64,000 nucleotides of DNA. Source: Neobacillus sp. PS2-9. GTDB lineage: Bacteria; Bacillota; Bacilli; Bacillales; Cytobacillaceae. Both the position numbers and the translations under genes were made by a program. Shown in pieces: positions 51,161 to 59,473 of this stretch. Location: contig NZ_CP133269.1 in NCBI RefSeq assembly GCF_030915525.1, positions 521,001 through 585,000 on the forward strand, given 5' to 3'. Positions within the stretch are counted from its first letter, which is position 1; every line of letters begins with the position of its first letter. The notes under the pieces are model-generated. The model saw nothing but the letters and a program-made list of their open reading frames with translations. It had not been told where the DNA came from and ran no database searches.

Positions 51161-51979
51161 GTGATTGGGATAAATTTTTTAGTAGACCACCATACGGTAA
51201 CATCGATAGTCTACAAGCTCCGTAGTGCGGGGTGTGTATTTGCAGAAGAGGAGACTCAGTTACTTGTTTCAGAAGCACAATCTTTAGAGGATCTCACAAA
51301 AAAGGTCGAAATGCGAGTCGAGGGTTTACCACTTGAATACGTAATTGGATGGGCACTGTTCTGTGGTCTTCGGATTGAAGTGGAACAAGGAGTTTTTGTT
51401 CCTCGGCACCGTACAGAATTTCTTGTTCGTCAGGCGGAAGACCTAGCATGTTCTGGTGATCTCGTCGTTGACCTCTGTTGTGGTTCAGGGGCTATAGGTG
51501 CCGCACTGGCAGCTGCTATGGGAGACATAATGTTGTATGGTTCTGATATCGACCCTATCGCAACACGATGTGCAAGAAAAAACGTAACTAAATTCGGTGG
51601 TCATGTTTTTGAAGGAGACTTGTATGAGGCTTTACCACGATGGATGAGAGGCCGTATAAATATACTGGTTGCTAACGTACCTTATGTTCCCACGAAAGCA
51701 ATGGAACTGCTTCCCTTGGAGGCCCGTCTTTATGAACCAAATTTGGCTCTGGATGGAGGAGTGGATGGCCTTAACATTTTAAGAAGAGTGGTAAAAGAAG
51801 CCCCTGATTGGCTCGCTCCGGGAGGACACCTACTCATCGAGACGAGCGAAATGCAGGCACCACAAACTATTGAGGTTTTTGCTCATTCTGGATTGGTCAC
51901 TAAAGTAGTTAGAGACGCAGAACGGGACGCTACAGTTGTTATTGGAACCAATAGTGGGGACAGTCCCCCAGCTCTTTAA
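51161..51979 (+). CDS. PrmC/HemK-like N5-methyltransferase, altered C-terminus
   Basis: 272 residues from GTG 51161 (weak ribosome site, start uncertain). PrmC-like layout: helical N-terminal part (about 10-70), GxPLEYVIGWALFCGLRIEVEQGVFVPRHRTEFLV, SAM loop VVDLCCGSGAIGAAL (about 100-114), GSDIDPIA and the catalytic loop LVANVPYVP (NVPY for the usual NPPY). NVPY is also known in stand-alone relatives. The last residues (GTNSGDSPPAL) are encoded by a 44-bp palindrome, so the native end has been replaced. It may methylate a protein or small molecule other than release factors. Confidence 0.75.
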   Translation: MIGINFLVDHHTVTSIVYKLRSAGCVFAEEETQLLVSEAQSLEDLTKKVEMRVEGLPLEYVIGWALFCGLRIEVEQGVFVPRHRTEFLVRQAEDLACSGDLVVDLCCGSGAIGAALAAAMGDIMLYGSDIDPIATRCARKNVTKFGGHVFEGDLYEALPRWMRGRINILVANVPYVPTKAMELLPLEARLYEPNLALDGGVDGLNILRRVVKEAPDWLAPGGHLLIETSEMQAPQTIEVFAHSGLVTKVVRDAERDATVVIGTNSGDSPPAL

Positions 51980-51999
51980 AGCGGCGGGGGACTGTCCCC
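51956..51999. repeat. 44-bp palindrome that supplies the end of the methyltransferase gene
   Basis: GGGGACAGTCCCCCAGCTC and GCGGCGGGGGACTGTCCCC arms. It begins before the stop at 51979 and gives the last eight or so codons and the stop of the upstream gene. Confidence 0.85.
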
Positions 52000-52086
52000 T
52001 AAATATTTAAAAACTAGGCATTCTCATTATATAAACACTGACATGAATGTAGGCATTTTTTCATATTATATTTTGGGGGTGGTAAA

Positions 52087-52527
52087 ATGCCAAGAGTAAG
52101 TTACCGAAGTTCAGACGTTGACTTAATGGCAAGGATGATGAGAGCAGAAGCCGAAGGTGAAGGAAAACAGGGAATGTTATATGTTGGAAATGTCATTGTG
52201 AATCGTCTTGTAGCAAATTGTTTAGACTTTAAAGGTTTAAGAACAGTTAACCAAGTTGTTTTTCAAGTACAAGGAGGAAATTTTTCCTTTGAAGCTGTTC
52301 AAAAAGGGAATGTATTTTATCAAAGAGCAAGAACTTCTGAAAGAAGATTAGCAAAACAGAATTTGGATTATTGGAGAGACCACCCAGCGAAATTCGCCCT
52401 TTGGTATTTTAATCCACATGCTCCATGCCCACCCACATGGTACGGTCAACCTCATACTGGTCAATTTAAAGAACATTGTTTTTATGAACCAAAACCTGGA
52501 ACATGTGATACTGTTTATAGCGGTTAA
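52087..52527 (+). CDS. cwlJ: Spore cortex-lytic enzyme CwlJ (SleB/CwlJ hydrolase)
   Basis: 146 residues behind GGGGGTGG. Single Hydrolase_2 domain: DVDLMARMMRAEAEGEGKQGMLYVGNVIVNRLV with the catalytic Glu near 20, FSFEAVQKGNVFY and HPAKFALWYFNPHAPCPPTWYGQPHTGQFKEHCFY. Length and lack of a signal peptide match CwlJ, which sits in the spore coat and opens the cortex during germination. No gerQ is beside it here. Confidence 0.9.
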   Translation: MPRVSYRSSDVDLMARMMRAEAEGEGKQGMLYVGNVIVNRLVANCLDFKGLRTVNQVVFQVQGGNFSFEAVQKGNVFYQRARTSERRLAKQNLDYWRDHPAKFALWYFNPHAPCPPTWYGQPHTGQFKEHCFYEPKPGTCDTVYSG

Positions 52528-52552
52528 GCTTACTCTTTGAGTAAGCTTTTTT
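52526..52552 (+). terminator. Terminator of cwlJ
   Basis: AAGCTTACTC/GAGTAAGCTT perfect stem, loop TTT, then T4-6. It overlaps the stop codon. Confidence 0.85.
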
Positions 52553-52650
52553 ACATATTTAAAATATTTAAACAAAAAACCTTTTATATCCAAGAATGCA
52601 AGATTGTGAACTATTGTATCTAAGATAGCGGGTGCTTGTGTTGAAGATCG

Positions 52651-52676
52651 AGCTGTCATTTTGGCGGCTTTTTTTA
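52651..52676 (+). terminator. Second terminator-like hairpin
   Basis: AGCTGTC (52651-52657) pairs with GGCGGCT (two G-U pairs), then T7. No gene lies between it and the cwlJ terminator, so a short RNA from 52553-52650 or a decayed element is possible. Confidence 0.5.
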
Positions 52677-52767
52677 TTAAGCTAACATGCAGTTTAGCAT
52701 TATAATAAGTTGAAACATTTCTTAGGGTAAAACGTATTAAAGATATGTGACTTGGAGGTGGAAGTGT

Positions 52768-52953
52768 ATGTATGAATATAAGTTTGTAGAAACTTCTCTT
52801 GGGGGATTTTTTTCTTCTCCAAAACATAGAGAAACCATTAATGCTTATGCATCAGAGGGTTGGAAATTAGTACAGGTCTTGCCACTGGAATATAATGGAC
52901 ACGGGAAACCTATGTCATATGAGATCATATTTGAAAGGCTTATTCAAGACTAG
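52768..52953 (+). CDS. DUF4177 family small protein
   Basis: 61 residues from ATG 52768 behind TTGGAGG. The pattern YEYKFVETSLGGFFSSPKHRETINAYASEGWKLVQVLPLEYNGHGKPMSYEIIFER is that of DUF4177: a beta-alpha-beta unit with the conserved EGWKLV. Function unknown. It is 25 bp before a small membrane protein gene and probably in one transcript with it. Confidence 0.8.
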   Translation: MYEYKFVETSLGGFFSSPKHRETINAYASEGWKLVQVLPLEYNGHGKPMSYEIIFERLIQD

Positions 52954-52978
52954 TTTTATCATTATAGGAAGTGAAAAA

Positions 52979-53413
52979 ATGTTCTTTTATTATTTAATGC
53001 TCATACTTGGAGCCTTGTTTGTAATAGGCGCAGTAATTGCCTTTATTGTTATGTATAGTGATAGAGACTATTCATTTTTAAATGTAAGTAAAAGCCTTGG
53101 AAGCTTATTAGTAGGTGTTTTACTTTTAGCAGTTACGCTCCCAAGCCTGAAATATGTTGTGCTAAAGGAATACGATGTCGTCAGTGGGAAATGTGTTATC
53201 GAAATAGATTCATCAGGTCGTTCTTCTGAAGCGGACTTTGAAATGCCCGATACAGATGAAATATTTAGCTTCAGAGATATTCCTGAACTTGATGCCTATG
53301 GAAAGGCAATCCCTTATTATTGTGAGGTGACAGTTACAAAAGACCATATGGTTGAAATTAGTTATAAAATATATGATGCCAAAACACGAAAGTTAATCTT
53401 AACAAGTAAATAG
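52979..53413 (+). CDS. Membrane protein, 144 residues, unknown
   Basis: ATG 52979 behind GGAAGTG; a longer frame from 52895 lies inside the DUF4177 gene. Two membrane helices (about 3-25 and 40-58), then an outside domain of about 85 residues with DVVSGKCVIEIDSSGRSSEADFEMPDTDEIFSF and PYYCEVTVTKDHMVEISYKIYD, beta-rich, with two Cys that could pair. I do not recognise the family. Confidence 0.65.
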   Translation: MFFYYLMLILGALFVIGAVIAFIVMYSDRDYSFLNVSKSLGSLLVGVLLLAVTLPSLKYVVLKEYDVVSGKCVIEIDSSGRSSEADFEMPDTDEIFSFRDIPELDAYGKAIPYYCEVTVTKDHMVEISYKIYDAKTRKLILTSK

Positions 53414-53508
53414 CCTATAATCAGTAGGTTTACCTGTAGCCCAATGGGGAATTCTATTGTTAACAAAATTTTTGCATGACATTTTTGTTTTTGAAAGGTG
53501 AGAAGTGG

Positions 53509-54279
53509 ATGGATTCACTATGGCTTGAATATGCATGGACCTTGTTAATTCTAATCGGATTAGAAGGATTGTTATCGGCTGACAACGCTCTTGTACTAGC
53601 TGTGATAGCCAAACATTTACCCGCAGATCAGAAAAAAAGAGCTATAAATTATGGAATCATTATGGCATTTAGTTTCCGATTTGCTGCACTTTTTGTCATT
53701 TCTTTTATTGCAAACGTCTGGCAAATCCAGGCGATAGGAGCAGCTTATCTTCTATACCTAGGATTAAAGCATGTCATTAAGGCGCAGTTCGGAAAAGAAA
53801 ATGAGAATATTCATAAGGACGATGAAAAGGAATCAGTAGGTAAAGGTTTTTGGCCCACAGTAGGGAAGATTGCATTAGCTGACCTCGCTTTTGCAATTGA
53901 TTCGATTCTAGCTGCGGTTGCTCTGGCCCTTGGACTTACAGATTCACCGCTTGGCAATTTCGGGGGTATGGATGGAGGACAGTTCATTGTTGTTCTTCTT
54001 GGAGGGATTGCTGGCCTTGTCTTGATTAAGTTTGCAGCAACCTGGTTTGTGCAACTTCTAGAAAAACGCCCAGCTTTGGAAACAACAGCATATGCCATTG
54101 TAGCCTGGGTTGGTGTCAAACTTGCAGTAATTACCCTTGCCCATGAGGATATTGGTGTCTTAGATCATCATTTCCCCCACGGTACCACTTGGACACTAAT
54201 ATTTTATGGAGTATTAGTTGCTATCGCTCTAATTGGTTGGTTTGCACCAAGTAAAAGCCATATCAAAGCTAAATCCTAA
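53509..54279 (+). CDS. TerC family membrane protein (probable metal exporter)
   Basis: 256 residues from ATG 53509 behind GAAAGGTGAG. TerC marks: GLEGLLSADNALVLAVIAKHLP (Asp in membrane, about 22-34) and the matching ADLAFAIDSILAAVALALGL (about 135-155), seven to eight membrane segments and a His-rich loop EDIGVLDHHFPHG. B. subtilis relatives (YceF, YkoY) export manganese and help load secreted enzymes. I looked for a yybP-ykoY type riboswitch in the 95 bp upstream and did not see one. Confidence 0.85.
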   Translation: MDSLWLEYAWTLLILIGLEGLLSADNALVLAVIAKHLPADQKKRAINYGIIMAFSFRFAALFVISFIANVWQIQAIGAAYLLYLGLKHVIKAQFGKENENIHKDDEKESVGKGFWPTVGKIALADLAFAIDSILAAVALALGLTDSPLGNFGGMDGGQFIVVLLGGIAGLVLIKFAATWFVQLLEKRPALETTAYAIVAWVGVKLAVITLAHEDIGVLDHHFPHGTTWTLIFYGVLVAIALIGWFAPSKSHIKAKS

Positions 54280-54349
54280 AACATTAACGGTGCGATGCTT
54301 CAATTAACGAAGGATCGCTTTTTCTGATACAAGAAAACTTGTTTTTAAA

Positions 54350-54373
54350 AAAAACCACTCAGAGTGGTTTTTT
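54350..54373. terminator. Bidirectional terminator
   Basis: AAACCACTC/GAGTGGTTT stem with A-run before and T6 after, between the convergent TerC and 52-residue genes. Confidence 0.85.
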
Positions 54374-54530
54374 AATCGCGCATGGATCCTGCCTCTCGGG
54401 AAGTCATTGCCCCTTGTCCTTGGCTAACATCTTTTTGAATTTGTCCTTTTACTTCTTGTGCATCCGTTCCTGCGAATTCTGGTTTCATGATAGAACCCAT
54501 ACTCTCTTTCGCTTGTTGATTTTGTTTCAT
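54372..54530 (-). CDS. Small hydrophilic protein, 52 residues, possibly spore-related
   Basis: ATG 54530 with AGGAGGG upstream; stop at 54372-54374. Product starts MKQNQQAKESMGSIMKPEF and continues AGTDAQEVKGQIQKDVSQGQ, ending GAMTSREAGSMRD. It is rich in Gln, Ala, Gly and Ser, without Cys or Trp, and AGTDAQEVK resembles the AGTxxxEVK unit of gamma-type small acid-soluble spore proteins. The match is short, so the family is tentative. The excellent ribosome site and terminator support a real gene. Confidence 0.65.
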   Translation of the reverse strand: MKQNQQAKESMGSIMKPEFAGTDAQEVKGQIQKDVSQGQGAMTSREAGSMRD

Positions 54531-54569
54531 ACAAGCCCTCCTTACTCGATTGTTTAACTATCTTATTAT

Positions 54570-54603
54570 TTACAAAAAACTCTCGGAGTATCCCGAGAGT
54601 TTG
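54570..54603 (-). terminator. Terminator of the cupin gene (minus strand)
   Basis: ACTCTCGG/CCGAGAGT stem around 54578-54601; on the minus strand it is followed by TTTTTT. Confidence 0.8.
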
Positions 54604-54671
54604 AGCGGACTGCACATAAGGTAAAGAAGGTAAGAATTGATAGTAACTTGGAAAAACGGCTTCCGTTCTAC

Positions 54672-55067
54672 TTATAATTTCGTATACCATTCGTCCTCGA
54701 CGGATTCTAACCAATCCGTTGGTCCTGGAGTAAGGGCTAAATGGACAAACCAACTGTCTTTTGTCGCCCCATGCCAATGTTTCACATTCGGTGGAATATT
54801 GACCACATCACCCGTCTTTAGTAATTGAGCTGGTTTTCCTTCCTCTTGATACCACCCCTCACCGCCAGTAACTATCAAAACTTGGCCAGCATGATGAGAG
54901 TGCCAGTTATTGCGCGCTCCGGGAGCAAAGGTTACATTCCCAATGGCTGTGTTTAATGGTGTTGGATCGGAAAACACCATTTGTAGGTAGGCATCACCGA
55001 TAAAGTTTGCATCTACTTTTTGTCCCAATGGGAAGATCGTGCTATTTTTTAAATGTTCATTTTTCAT
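54672..55067 (-). CDS. Cupin domain protein
   Basis: 131 residues from ATG 55067 with GTAGGGA upstream. Single cupin barrel: motif 1 WHSHHAGQVLIVTGGEGWYQEEG (GxHxHx-type metal ligands) and motif 2 GDVVNIPPNVKHWHGA. Resembles the stand-alone cupins near carboxymuconolactone decarboxylases and quinone or aldehyde detoxification genes. It follows an SDR gene by 33 bp on the same strand and is probably co-transcribed with it under the divergent TetR regulator. Confidence 0.85.
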   Translation of the reverse strand: MKNEHLKNSTIFPLGQKVDANFIGDAYLQMVFSDPTPLNTAIGNVTFAPGARNNWHSHHAGQVLIVTGGEGWYQEEGKPAQLLKTGDVVNIPPNVKHWHGATKDSWFVHLALTPGPTDWLESVEDEWYTKL

Positions 55068-55100
55068 TATAAAATCCCTACTTTCTAAAATTCTTAATTA

Positions 55101-55847
55101 TTAACCCACTTGAACAGTTGGACGAATAATCAATTCATTAATGGCTACATCGGATGGTTGCTCAATGGCAAAGGAAATCGCACGAGCGATGCTGTCCGCA
55201 TCAATTGCCACTTTGTAAAATTCATCTAAGCCTGCTTTTAATTCTGGATCTGTAGTAGTTTCTAATAATTCGCTGTTAACAGCCCCTGGAGAAACATTCG
55301 TTACACGGATATTGGTGCCACTCATTGCCTCTTCTTGACGTAAACCTTCTGAAATCGCTCGTACTGCATGTTTGGTACCGCAGTAAACTGTTCCACCTGG
55401 ATAGATGTTATGGCCAGCAACAGAGGATAGGTTAATGATATGACCTGATTTACGTTCACGCATTGATGGAAGAACGGCGGCGATGGCATACAAAACACCT
55501 TTAATATTGACATCAATCATCTGATCCCATTCCTCAATTTTTTTCTTAAAAAGAAAAGCTTGGGGCATCACTCCAGCATTATTAACTAATACGTCGATTT
55601 TTCCAAACTCTTTAAGTGCATAGGCAGCGAGTTCTTCCAATTGTTCATGAGAAGTTACATCTGTCACTTTATAGATAGCTTGCCCACCACTCGTTTGTAT
55701 CTCATCTTGCAATTTCTTTAATCGGTCCTCCCGACGAGCCGCTAGCACCAACTTTGCTCCTTTAGATGCTAGTTCTTTTGCGGTAGCTTCACCAATCCCA
55801 CTAGAAGCCCCCGTTATAATGACCGCTTGATTTTGAATAGTAGACAT
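55101..55847 (-). CDS. SDR family oxidoreductase
   Basis: 248 residues from ATG 55847 behind GAAAGGGTG; an upstream in-frame GTG overlaps that site. Classical SDR: TGASSGIGEATAKEL (about 11-25), NNAGVMPQ (about 88), INLSSVAGHNIYPGGTVYCGTKHAVR with Ser, Tyr and Lys. The last part (INELIIRPTVQVG) is like YdfG/serine 3-dehydrogenase-type enzymes. Divergent from a TetR gene that probably represses it. Confidence 0.85.
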   Translation of the reverse strand: MSTIQNQAVIITGASSGIGEATAKELASKGAKLVLAARREDRLKKLQDEIQTSGGQAIYKVTDVTSHEQLEELAAYALKEFGKIDVLVNNAGVMPQAFLFKKKIEEWDQMIDVNIKGVLYAIAAVLPSMRERKSGHIINLSSVAGHNIYPGGTVYCGTKHAVRAISEGLRQEEAMSGTNIRVTNVSPGAVNSELLETTTDPELKAGLDEFYKVAIDADSIARAISFAIEQPSDVAINELIIRPTVQVG

Positions 55848-55928
55848 AATCAATGACACCCTTTCTTAATATCTTCCACATATAGTAAATCTAATGTTTG
55901 AATCAATTTGCATATTGTTGCATTACTG

Positions 55929-56022
55929 CACAATTGTGTATAATTATAATCGCAATGAGGATGTCTTCAATGACCAATTGACCACGATTCGTGTATTAGC
56001 GCACAAATCGATTAAAATTGTG
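55929..56022. promoter_or_regulatory. Candidate TetR operators in the SDR/TetR gap
   Basis: CACAATTGTG (55929-55938) is a perfect 10-bp palindrome, and CACAA-N11-TTGTG spans 56002-56022. Both sit in the 208-bp gap between the divergent genes. Which one binds the regulator is not clear. Confidence 0.45.
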
Positions 56023-56055
56023 TATTATTTTTAAGAAAGTTTGGTGACGCTGACC

Positions 56056-56601
56056 ATGTCTAGGGTTGATAGAAGAATAATCAAGTCTCAAGAAGCAATA
56101 AAAAAAGCTTTTATTGCACTGATGTCTGAAAAAAATTTGGATGAAATAACGATACAGGATATTGCCGACAGGGCGAATGTTGGCCGAAGAACGATTTATC
56201 TTCATTACTTGGATAAATATGACCTACTGGATAAGCTTATCGAAAAACATATTAACGAACTAAGGAAATTGTGCGAATCGGCAGCTGATTTGAGTTTTGT
56301 TGAGGGAAATCTGATTTGGTTTGAATACTTTGAACGTAATTCTTCCTTCTTTTCAACTATGTTAGCGAGTAAAGGAGCCCCTGCTTTTCGAAGTCATTTC
56401 CTTGAATTTGTCATCGAGGAGTTAGAGGGTGATGTAAATATAACCGAAGGCATAAATCAAGGTTTAAATAAGGAGTTAGTTCTTAAATTTTTTGGAGCAG
56501 CCATCGTAGAGATAGTAGAAGCATGGATCACCAATGGATTATCTGAACGGACCCAAGTCGTGGCAGAACAAGTAGGGATATTATTAGATAGGAATCTTTA
56601 A
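56056..56601 (+). CDS. TetR/AcrR family regulator
   Basis: 181 residues from ATG 56056 (weak GGTGA upstream). TetR helix-turn-helix (about 8-55: SQEAIKKAFIALMSEKNLDEITIQDIADRANVGRRTIYLHYLDKYDLLDKL) and a C-terminal ligand domain of the TetR_C_8 kind. Divergent from the SDR-cupin pair, whose expression it likely controls. Confidence 0.85.
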   Translation: MSRVDRRIIKSQEAIKKAFIALMSEKNLDEITIQDIADRANVGRRTIYLHYLDKYDLLDKLIEKHINELRKLCESAADLSFVEGNLIWFEYFERNSSFFSTMLASKGAPAFRSHFLEFVIEELEGDVNITEGINQGLNKELVLKFFGAAIVEIVEAWITNGLSERTQVVAEQVGILLDRNL

Positions 56602-56606
56602 ATTTT

Positions 56607-56650
56607 GGGGACAGTCCCCCACCGCTTTACAGCAGTGGGGGACTGTCCCC
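56607..56650. repeat. 44-bp palindrome, probable bidirectional terminator
   Basis: GGGGACAGTCCCCCACCGC and GCAGTGGGGGACTGTCCCC arms, then T6, between convergent TetR and RsbR-like genes. Confidence 0.85.
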
Positions 56651-56660
56651 ATTTTTTACA

Positions 56661-57491
56661 TTAATCAAGCGAAAGTGCTTTTGAGAGATTTGATTTGATG
56701 GTGACTTTGTTAAAGTTGAGTCCAAGTTGTACGGCTGTTTGTGCGATTTCAGGGCGCAATCCTGAGAGTGTTGTTTCCACGCCTATTAGGTTCAAGGCAT
56801 CAATTAATAAAAAGATTTGATGAGCGACCATGGTATCAATCATGATGACTCCAGATAAATCGATAAATAGTTGGTTCACATTTTTACTTGCGCATTGTTC
56901 AAGTGTATTCTCTAGTATTAGTTTCGCTCTAGCCGTATCGATGTCCCCAACTAATGGAAGTAAGGCAGAGTCCTTTGATAAGGTAATCACCGGTGAGCTT
57001 AATTCATTGATCAGCTCTTGTTGTGCGAAAAGCTGGGAAGTGGAAGCATTGTGTGTTTCTTCTGCAAAACGCAGAATCACTGTATCAAACGTCTTGGTAA
57101 TCAATCTATTCCACGTTTTCACGTCTTGTGGTGTTACTTCTTCTTTGTATAGTGAAACATATTCATCTATAAAATCCAGATACTGTTCACGTGTCCTCAT
57201 AAATTCTCTAATAATAAAATGAATTGGTGTTCTTTGATGTTCGGTATCACGTGCCACTTCCTCTATCCACGTTTGGAAATTGGTAAAAAACTCACATTCC
57301 TTAAGGATAAAGATTTCACATGCATGTAAATGGAACTCATAGTTTTTTTTTTTTAAGTTCTCAATCACCTTTGGGTCATTTGAGGCATATACACCCTTTG
57401 GATCACTTTTATCTAAAGAGTTATACCAATCCTCTGTTAATTGTCGGGCTTTGCTTAATAAAAATGAGTGTAGCTTCTCACTTCTGTGCAT
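56661..57491 (-). CDS. RsbR-type stressosome protein (RsbRD-like)
   Basis: 276 residues from ATG 57491 behind TTGGAG. N-terminal non-haem globin-like sensor (about 1-150, RsbR_N) and a C-terminal STAS domain (about 160-275) with LFIDLSGVIMIDTMVAHQIFLLIDALNLIGVETTLSGLRPEIAQTAVQLG. The Thr in IDTMVA and the Thr in EIAQTAVQ match the two RsbT phosphorylation sites of RsbR proteins. Length and orphan location match YqhA/RsbRD of B. subtilis, which senses stress and feeds the sigma-B cascade. Confidence 0.8.
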   Translation of the reverse strand: MHRSEKLHSFLLSKARQLTEDWYNSLDKSDPKGVYASNDPKVIENLKKKNYEFHLHACEIFILKECEFFTNFQTWIEEVARDTEHQRTPIHFIIREFMRTREQYLDFIDEYVSLYKEEVTPQDVKTWNRLITKTFDTVILRFAEETHNASTSQLFAQQELINELSSPVITLSKDSALLPLVGDIDTARAKLILENTLEQCASKNVNQLFIDLSGVIMIDTMVAHQIFLLIDALNLIGVETTLSGLRPEIAQTAVQLGLNFNKVTIKSNLSKALSLD

Positions 57492-57586
57492 ACTCTTCAC
57501 TCCAATATTTCTAAATTCACATTCTATTAAAAGTAACTATTTCTATTTAACAATATTTGCATATAACCTCGCAACTTTGCGGGTTT

Positions 57587-57630
57587 GGGGACAATCCCCT
57601 GTCGCTTTACAGTAGCGGGGGACTGTCCCC
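57587..57630. repeat. 44-bp palindrome
   Basis: Left arm GGGGACAATCCCCTGTCGC slightly changed, right arm GCGGGGGACTGTCCCC, then GTTTTTT. Between divergent genes (RsbR-like leftwards, GH18 rightwards). Confidence 0.8.
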
Positions 57631-57714
57631 GTTTTTTGAACCCTTTCATTTCGTGAATAAGTTACCCCTTTTCATACCAACTTAAGAACTATACATATTA
57701 GAAGAAGGTGTATT

Positions 57715-58821
57715 ATGGCGAAAAATGGTTATTGGTCATTGACCATCCTTTCTTTGAGCATGGCATTATTTTTACTGTCATCCTGTAATCAGGTGCAAAG
57801 AAAAGAGGAACATCATAAGAATAAAACGCCCCGTGAAGTTTTAGGTTTTTACACAGAGCAGGAAGGAACGTATCCAGGGTCGCAACCTACAGTGAACTCG
57901 CAATTCGCCAATTTGAGCATTATTGCCCCCTTTTGGTATAAGCTTGACGATAAACGTCCGGGCAGCCTGATAGCTTCCGTTACAGCTGATCATAAGAGAC
58001 AGGTTATTGAGAGTGCCCATAAAAACCACCTGAAGGTATATATGGTTGTACATAATCTCTTTTATGAAACCGTGGAGAAGGGCAAGCAGGTAGCGAGTAC
58101 TGTTCTCGATAATGGTACAAACCGCAATGTGTTCATTCAGAACCTACGAAATGAAATGAATCAGTTTAAATATGACGGTATTAATATTGATATGGAAAAT
58201 TTGCATTTGACTGACCGAGATTCCTTTAGTCTGATGATAAAAAACTTGTCTGATGCACTTCATCGTGATGGAAAAGTAGTGACGGTTTCAGTCCCGGCAA
58301 ACACAGGTGATTCCCGGGCTAATCCCTGGTCACCGTGGTTTGATTATAAAAAGCTTGGTCAATATTCTGATGGGTTAATGATCATGACATATGATGAGCA
58401 CAACCCAAGAACAAAACCAGGGGCATCGGCATCAGTCGATTGGACAGAAGCAACGATTCGTTATGCGTTGAAACAGGGAGTGCCATCCTCGAAAATGTTA
58501 CTCGGTATCGCTGGTTATGGATGGGACTGGGATACAACAACAAACAAAGCCACGTATAGCTCCTATTCACAGTTAATGGATCAGAAAACAAAATATAAAG
58601 CGGAGGTTATATGGGACTCCCATTCGCAAACACCTCATTTCAGTTATGTTGATGAAAAAAATCATAGCCACCAGGCATGGTTTGAGAATAGCTATAGTTT
58701 GCGGTTTAAGCTTGACCTTGTAGAAAAATATAACTTACAAGGAATTGGGATTTGGCGGCTCGGCTTAGAAGACCCCAAGTACTGGACGACTATACCTAAG
58801 AAAGTAAAAGTTAAAAAGTGA
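57715..58821 (+). CDS. GH18 family lipoprotein, spore-cortex hydrolase-like
   Basis: 368 residues. Lipoprotein signal ending LLSSCNQ (Cys ~24), then a GH18 barrel (about 40-360): FWYKLDDKRPG, the catalytic YDGINIDMENL (DxxDxDxE-type, Glu about 161), VSVPAN, LMIMTYDEHNPRTKPGA and GIWRLGLEDP. The pattern is of YaaH/YdhD/SleL-type glucosaminidases that act on spore peptidoglycan, though without LysM repeats. Membrane anchoring suggests a role in the forespore or in vegetative wall turnover. Confidence 0.8.
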   Translation: MAKNGYWSLTILSLSMALFLLSSCNQVQRKEEHHKNKTPREVLGFYTEQEGTYPGSQPTVNSQFANLSIIAPFWYKLDDKRPGSLIASVTADHKRQVIESAHKNHLKVYMVVHNLFYETVEKGKQVASTVLDNGTNRNVFIQNLRNEMNQFKYDGINIDMENLHLTDRDSFSLMIKNLSDALHRDGKVVTVSVPANTGDSRANPWSPWFDYKKLGQYSDGLMIMTYDEHNPRTKPGASASVDWTEATIRYALKQGVPSSKMLLGIAGYGWDWDTTTNKATYSSYSQLMDQKTKYKAEVIWDSHSQTPHFSYVDEKNHSHQAWFENSYSLRFKLDLVEKYNLQGIGIWRLGLEDPKYWTTIPKKVKVKK

Positions 58822-58983
58822 TGGATGGGTTCACCCATTCCTGAACGTATAGGTGGAAAAGAAAAGGCAAAATGATACCGTGATTACATTGGCGGCGACG
58901 ATTTATCATTACAGAAGTTACTTTTAAACACATCCTTCAGACAGTTGAAAAGCAAAGTGGCTAATATTCATTTTTAAAGCTTG

Positions 58984-59020
58984 AAATCGGCCTTTTATAT
59001 AAGAAAGGTCGGTTTTTTTA
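58984..59020 (+). terminator. Rho-independent terminator
   Basis: AAATCGGCCTTT pairs with AAAGGTCGGTTT (G-U pairs), then T7. It lies 160 bp after the GH18 gene, in the gene-free stretch 58822-59473. Confidence 0.7.
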
Positions 59021-59076
59021 AATTGAAAGTAGCCGGATTCGTGGAATTTTATATGTTTGAGTAAGGTTTTGTAGGA

Positions 59077-59292
59077 ATTCTATATATGGAAAGAGGAATT
59101 CTACAAAAATGAAGAGGAATTCTACAAAATTTTAATTAATTCTACAAAATCGTGGAAGGATTCTACAAAGTTAGGAAATAAACTTCCAACTTCACCTCAA
59201 AAAGATAGAGTGCCAGAGTTATTCTACAAAGTTAAGGACTAATTCTACAAAGTTTCAATTTATTCTACAAATTAGAGAGGGGATTCTACAAA
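59077..59292. repeat. Array of ATTCTACAAA 10-mers, period 20-21 bp
   Basis: ATTCTACAAA or close forms begin at 59077 (ATTCTATATA), 59098, 59119, 59139, 59160, 59221, 59242, 59262 and 59283. The 61-bp interval equals three periods, with decayed ACTTCCAAC near 59182. Spacers are unrelated. It fills most of the 652-bp gap before 59474; function unknown. Confidence 0.85.
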
Positions 59293-59473
59293 AACTGAAA
59301 ACTAACTTCCAATCCAACTGACTGCATTAGAATGAACGAATAACCGTTATTTTTGCTGCTCAGCTATTATTTTCTTAAATCGTTTATTATTTATGGTAAA
59401 ATAAGTTAATAGTTTGAGGCTTACACCATATGTTTAGAAGGAATACTTGTTTCATGAAGGGAGTTATATAGTC

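Noticed and set aside
52348..52827. 159-codon minus-strand frame
   Set aside because: Antisense to cwlJ and across two terminators; although its start region looks partly protein-like, no ribosome site or family was found.
53413..53508. yybP-ykoY manganese riboswitch before the TerC gene
   Set aside because: Family context made it likely, but the conserved stem and loop sequences were not seen and the space is short.
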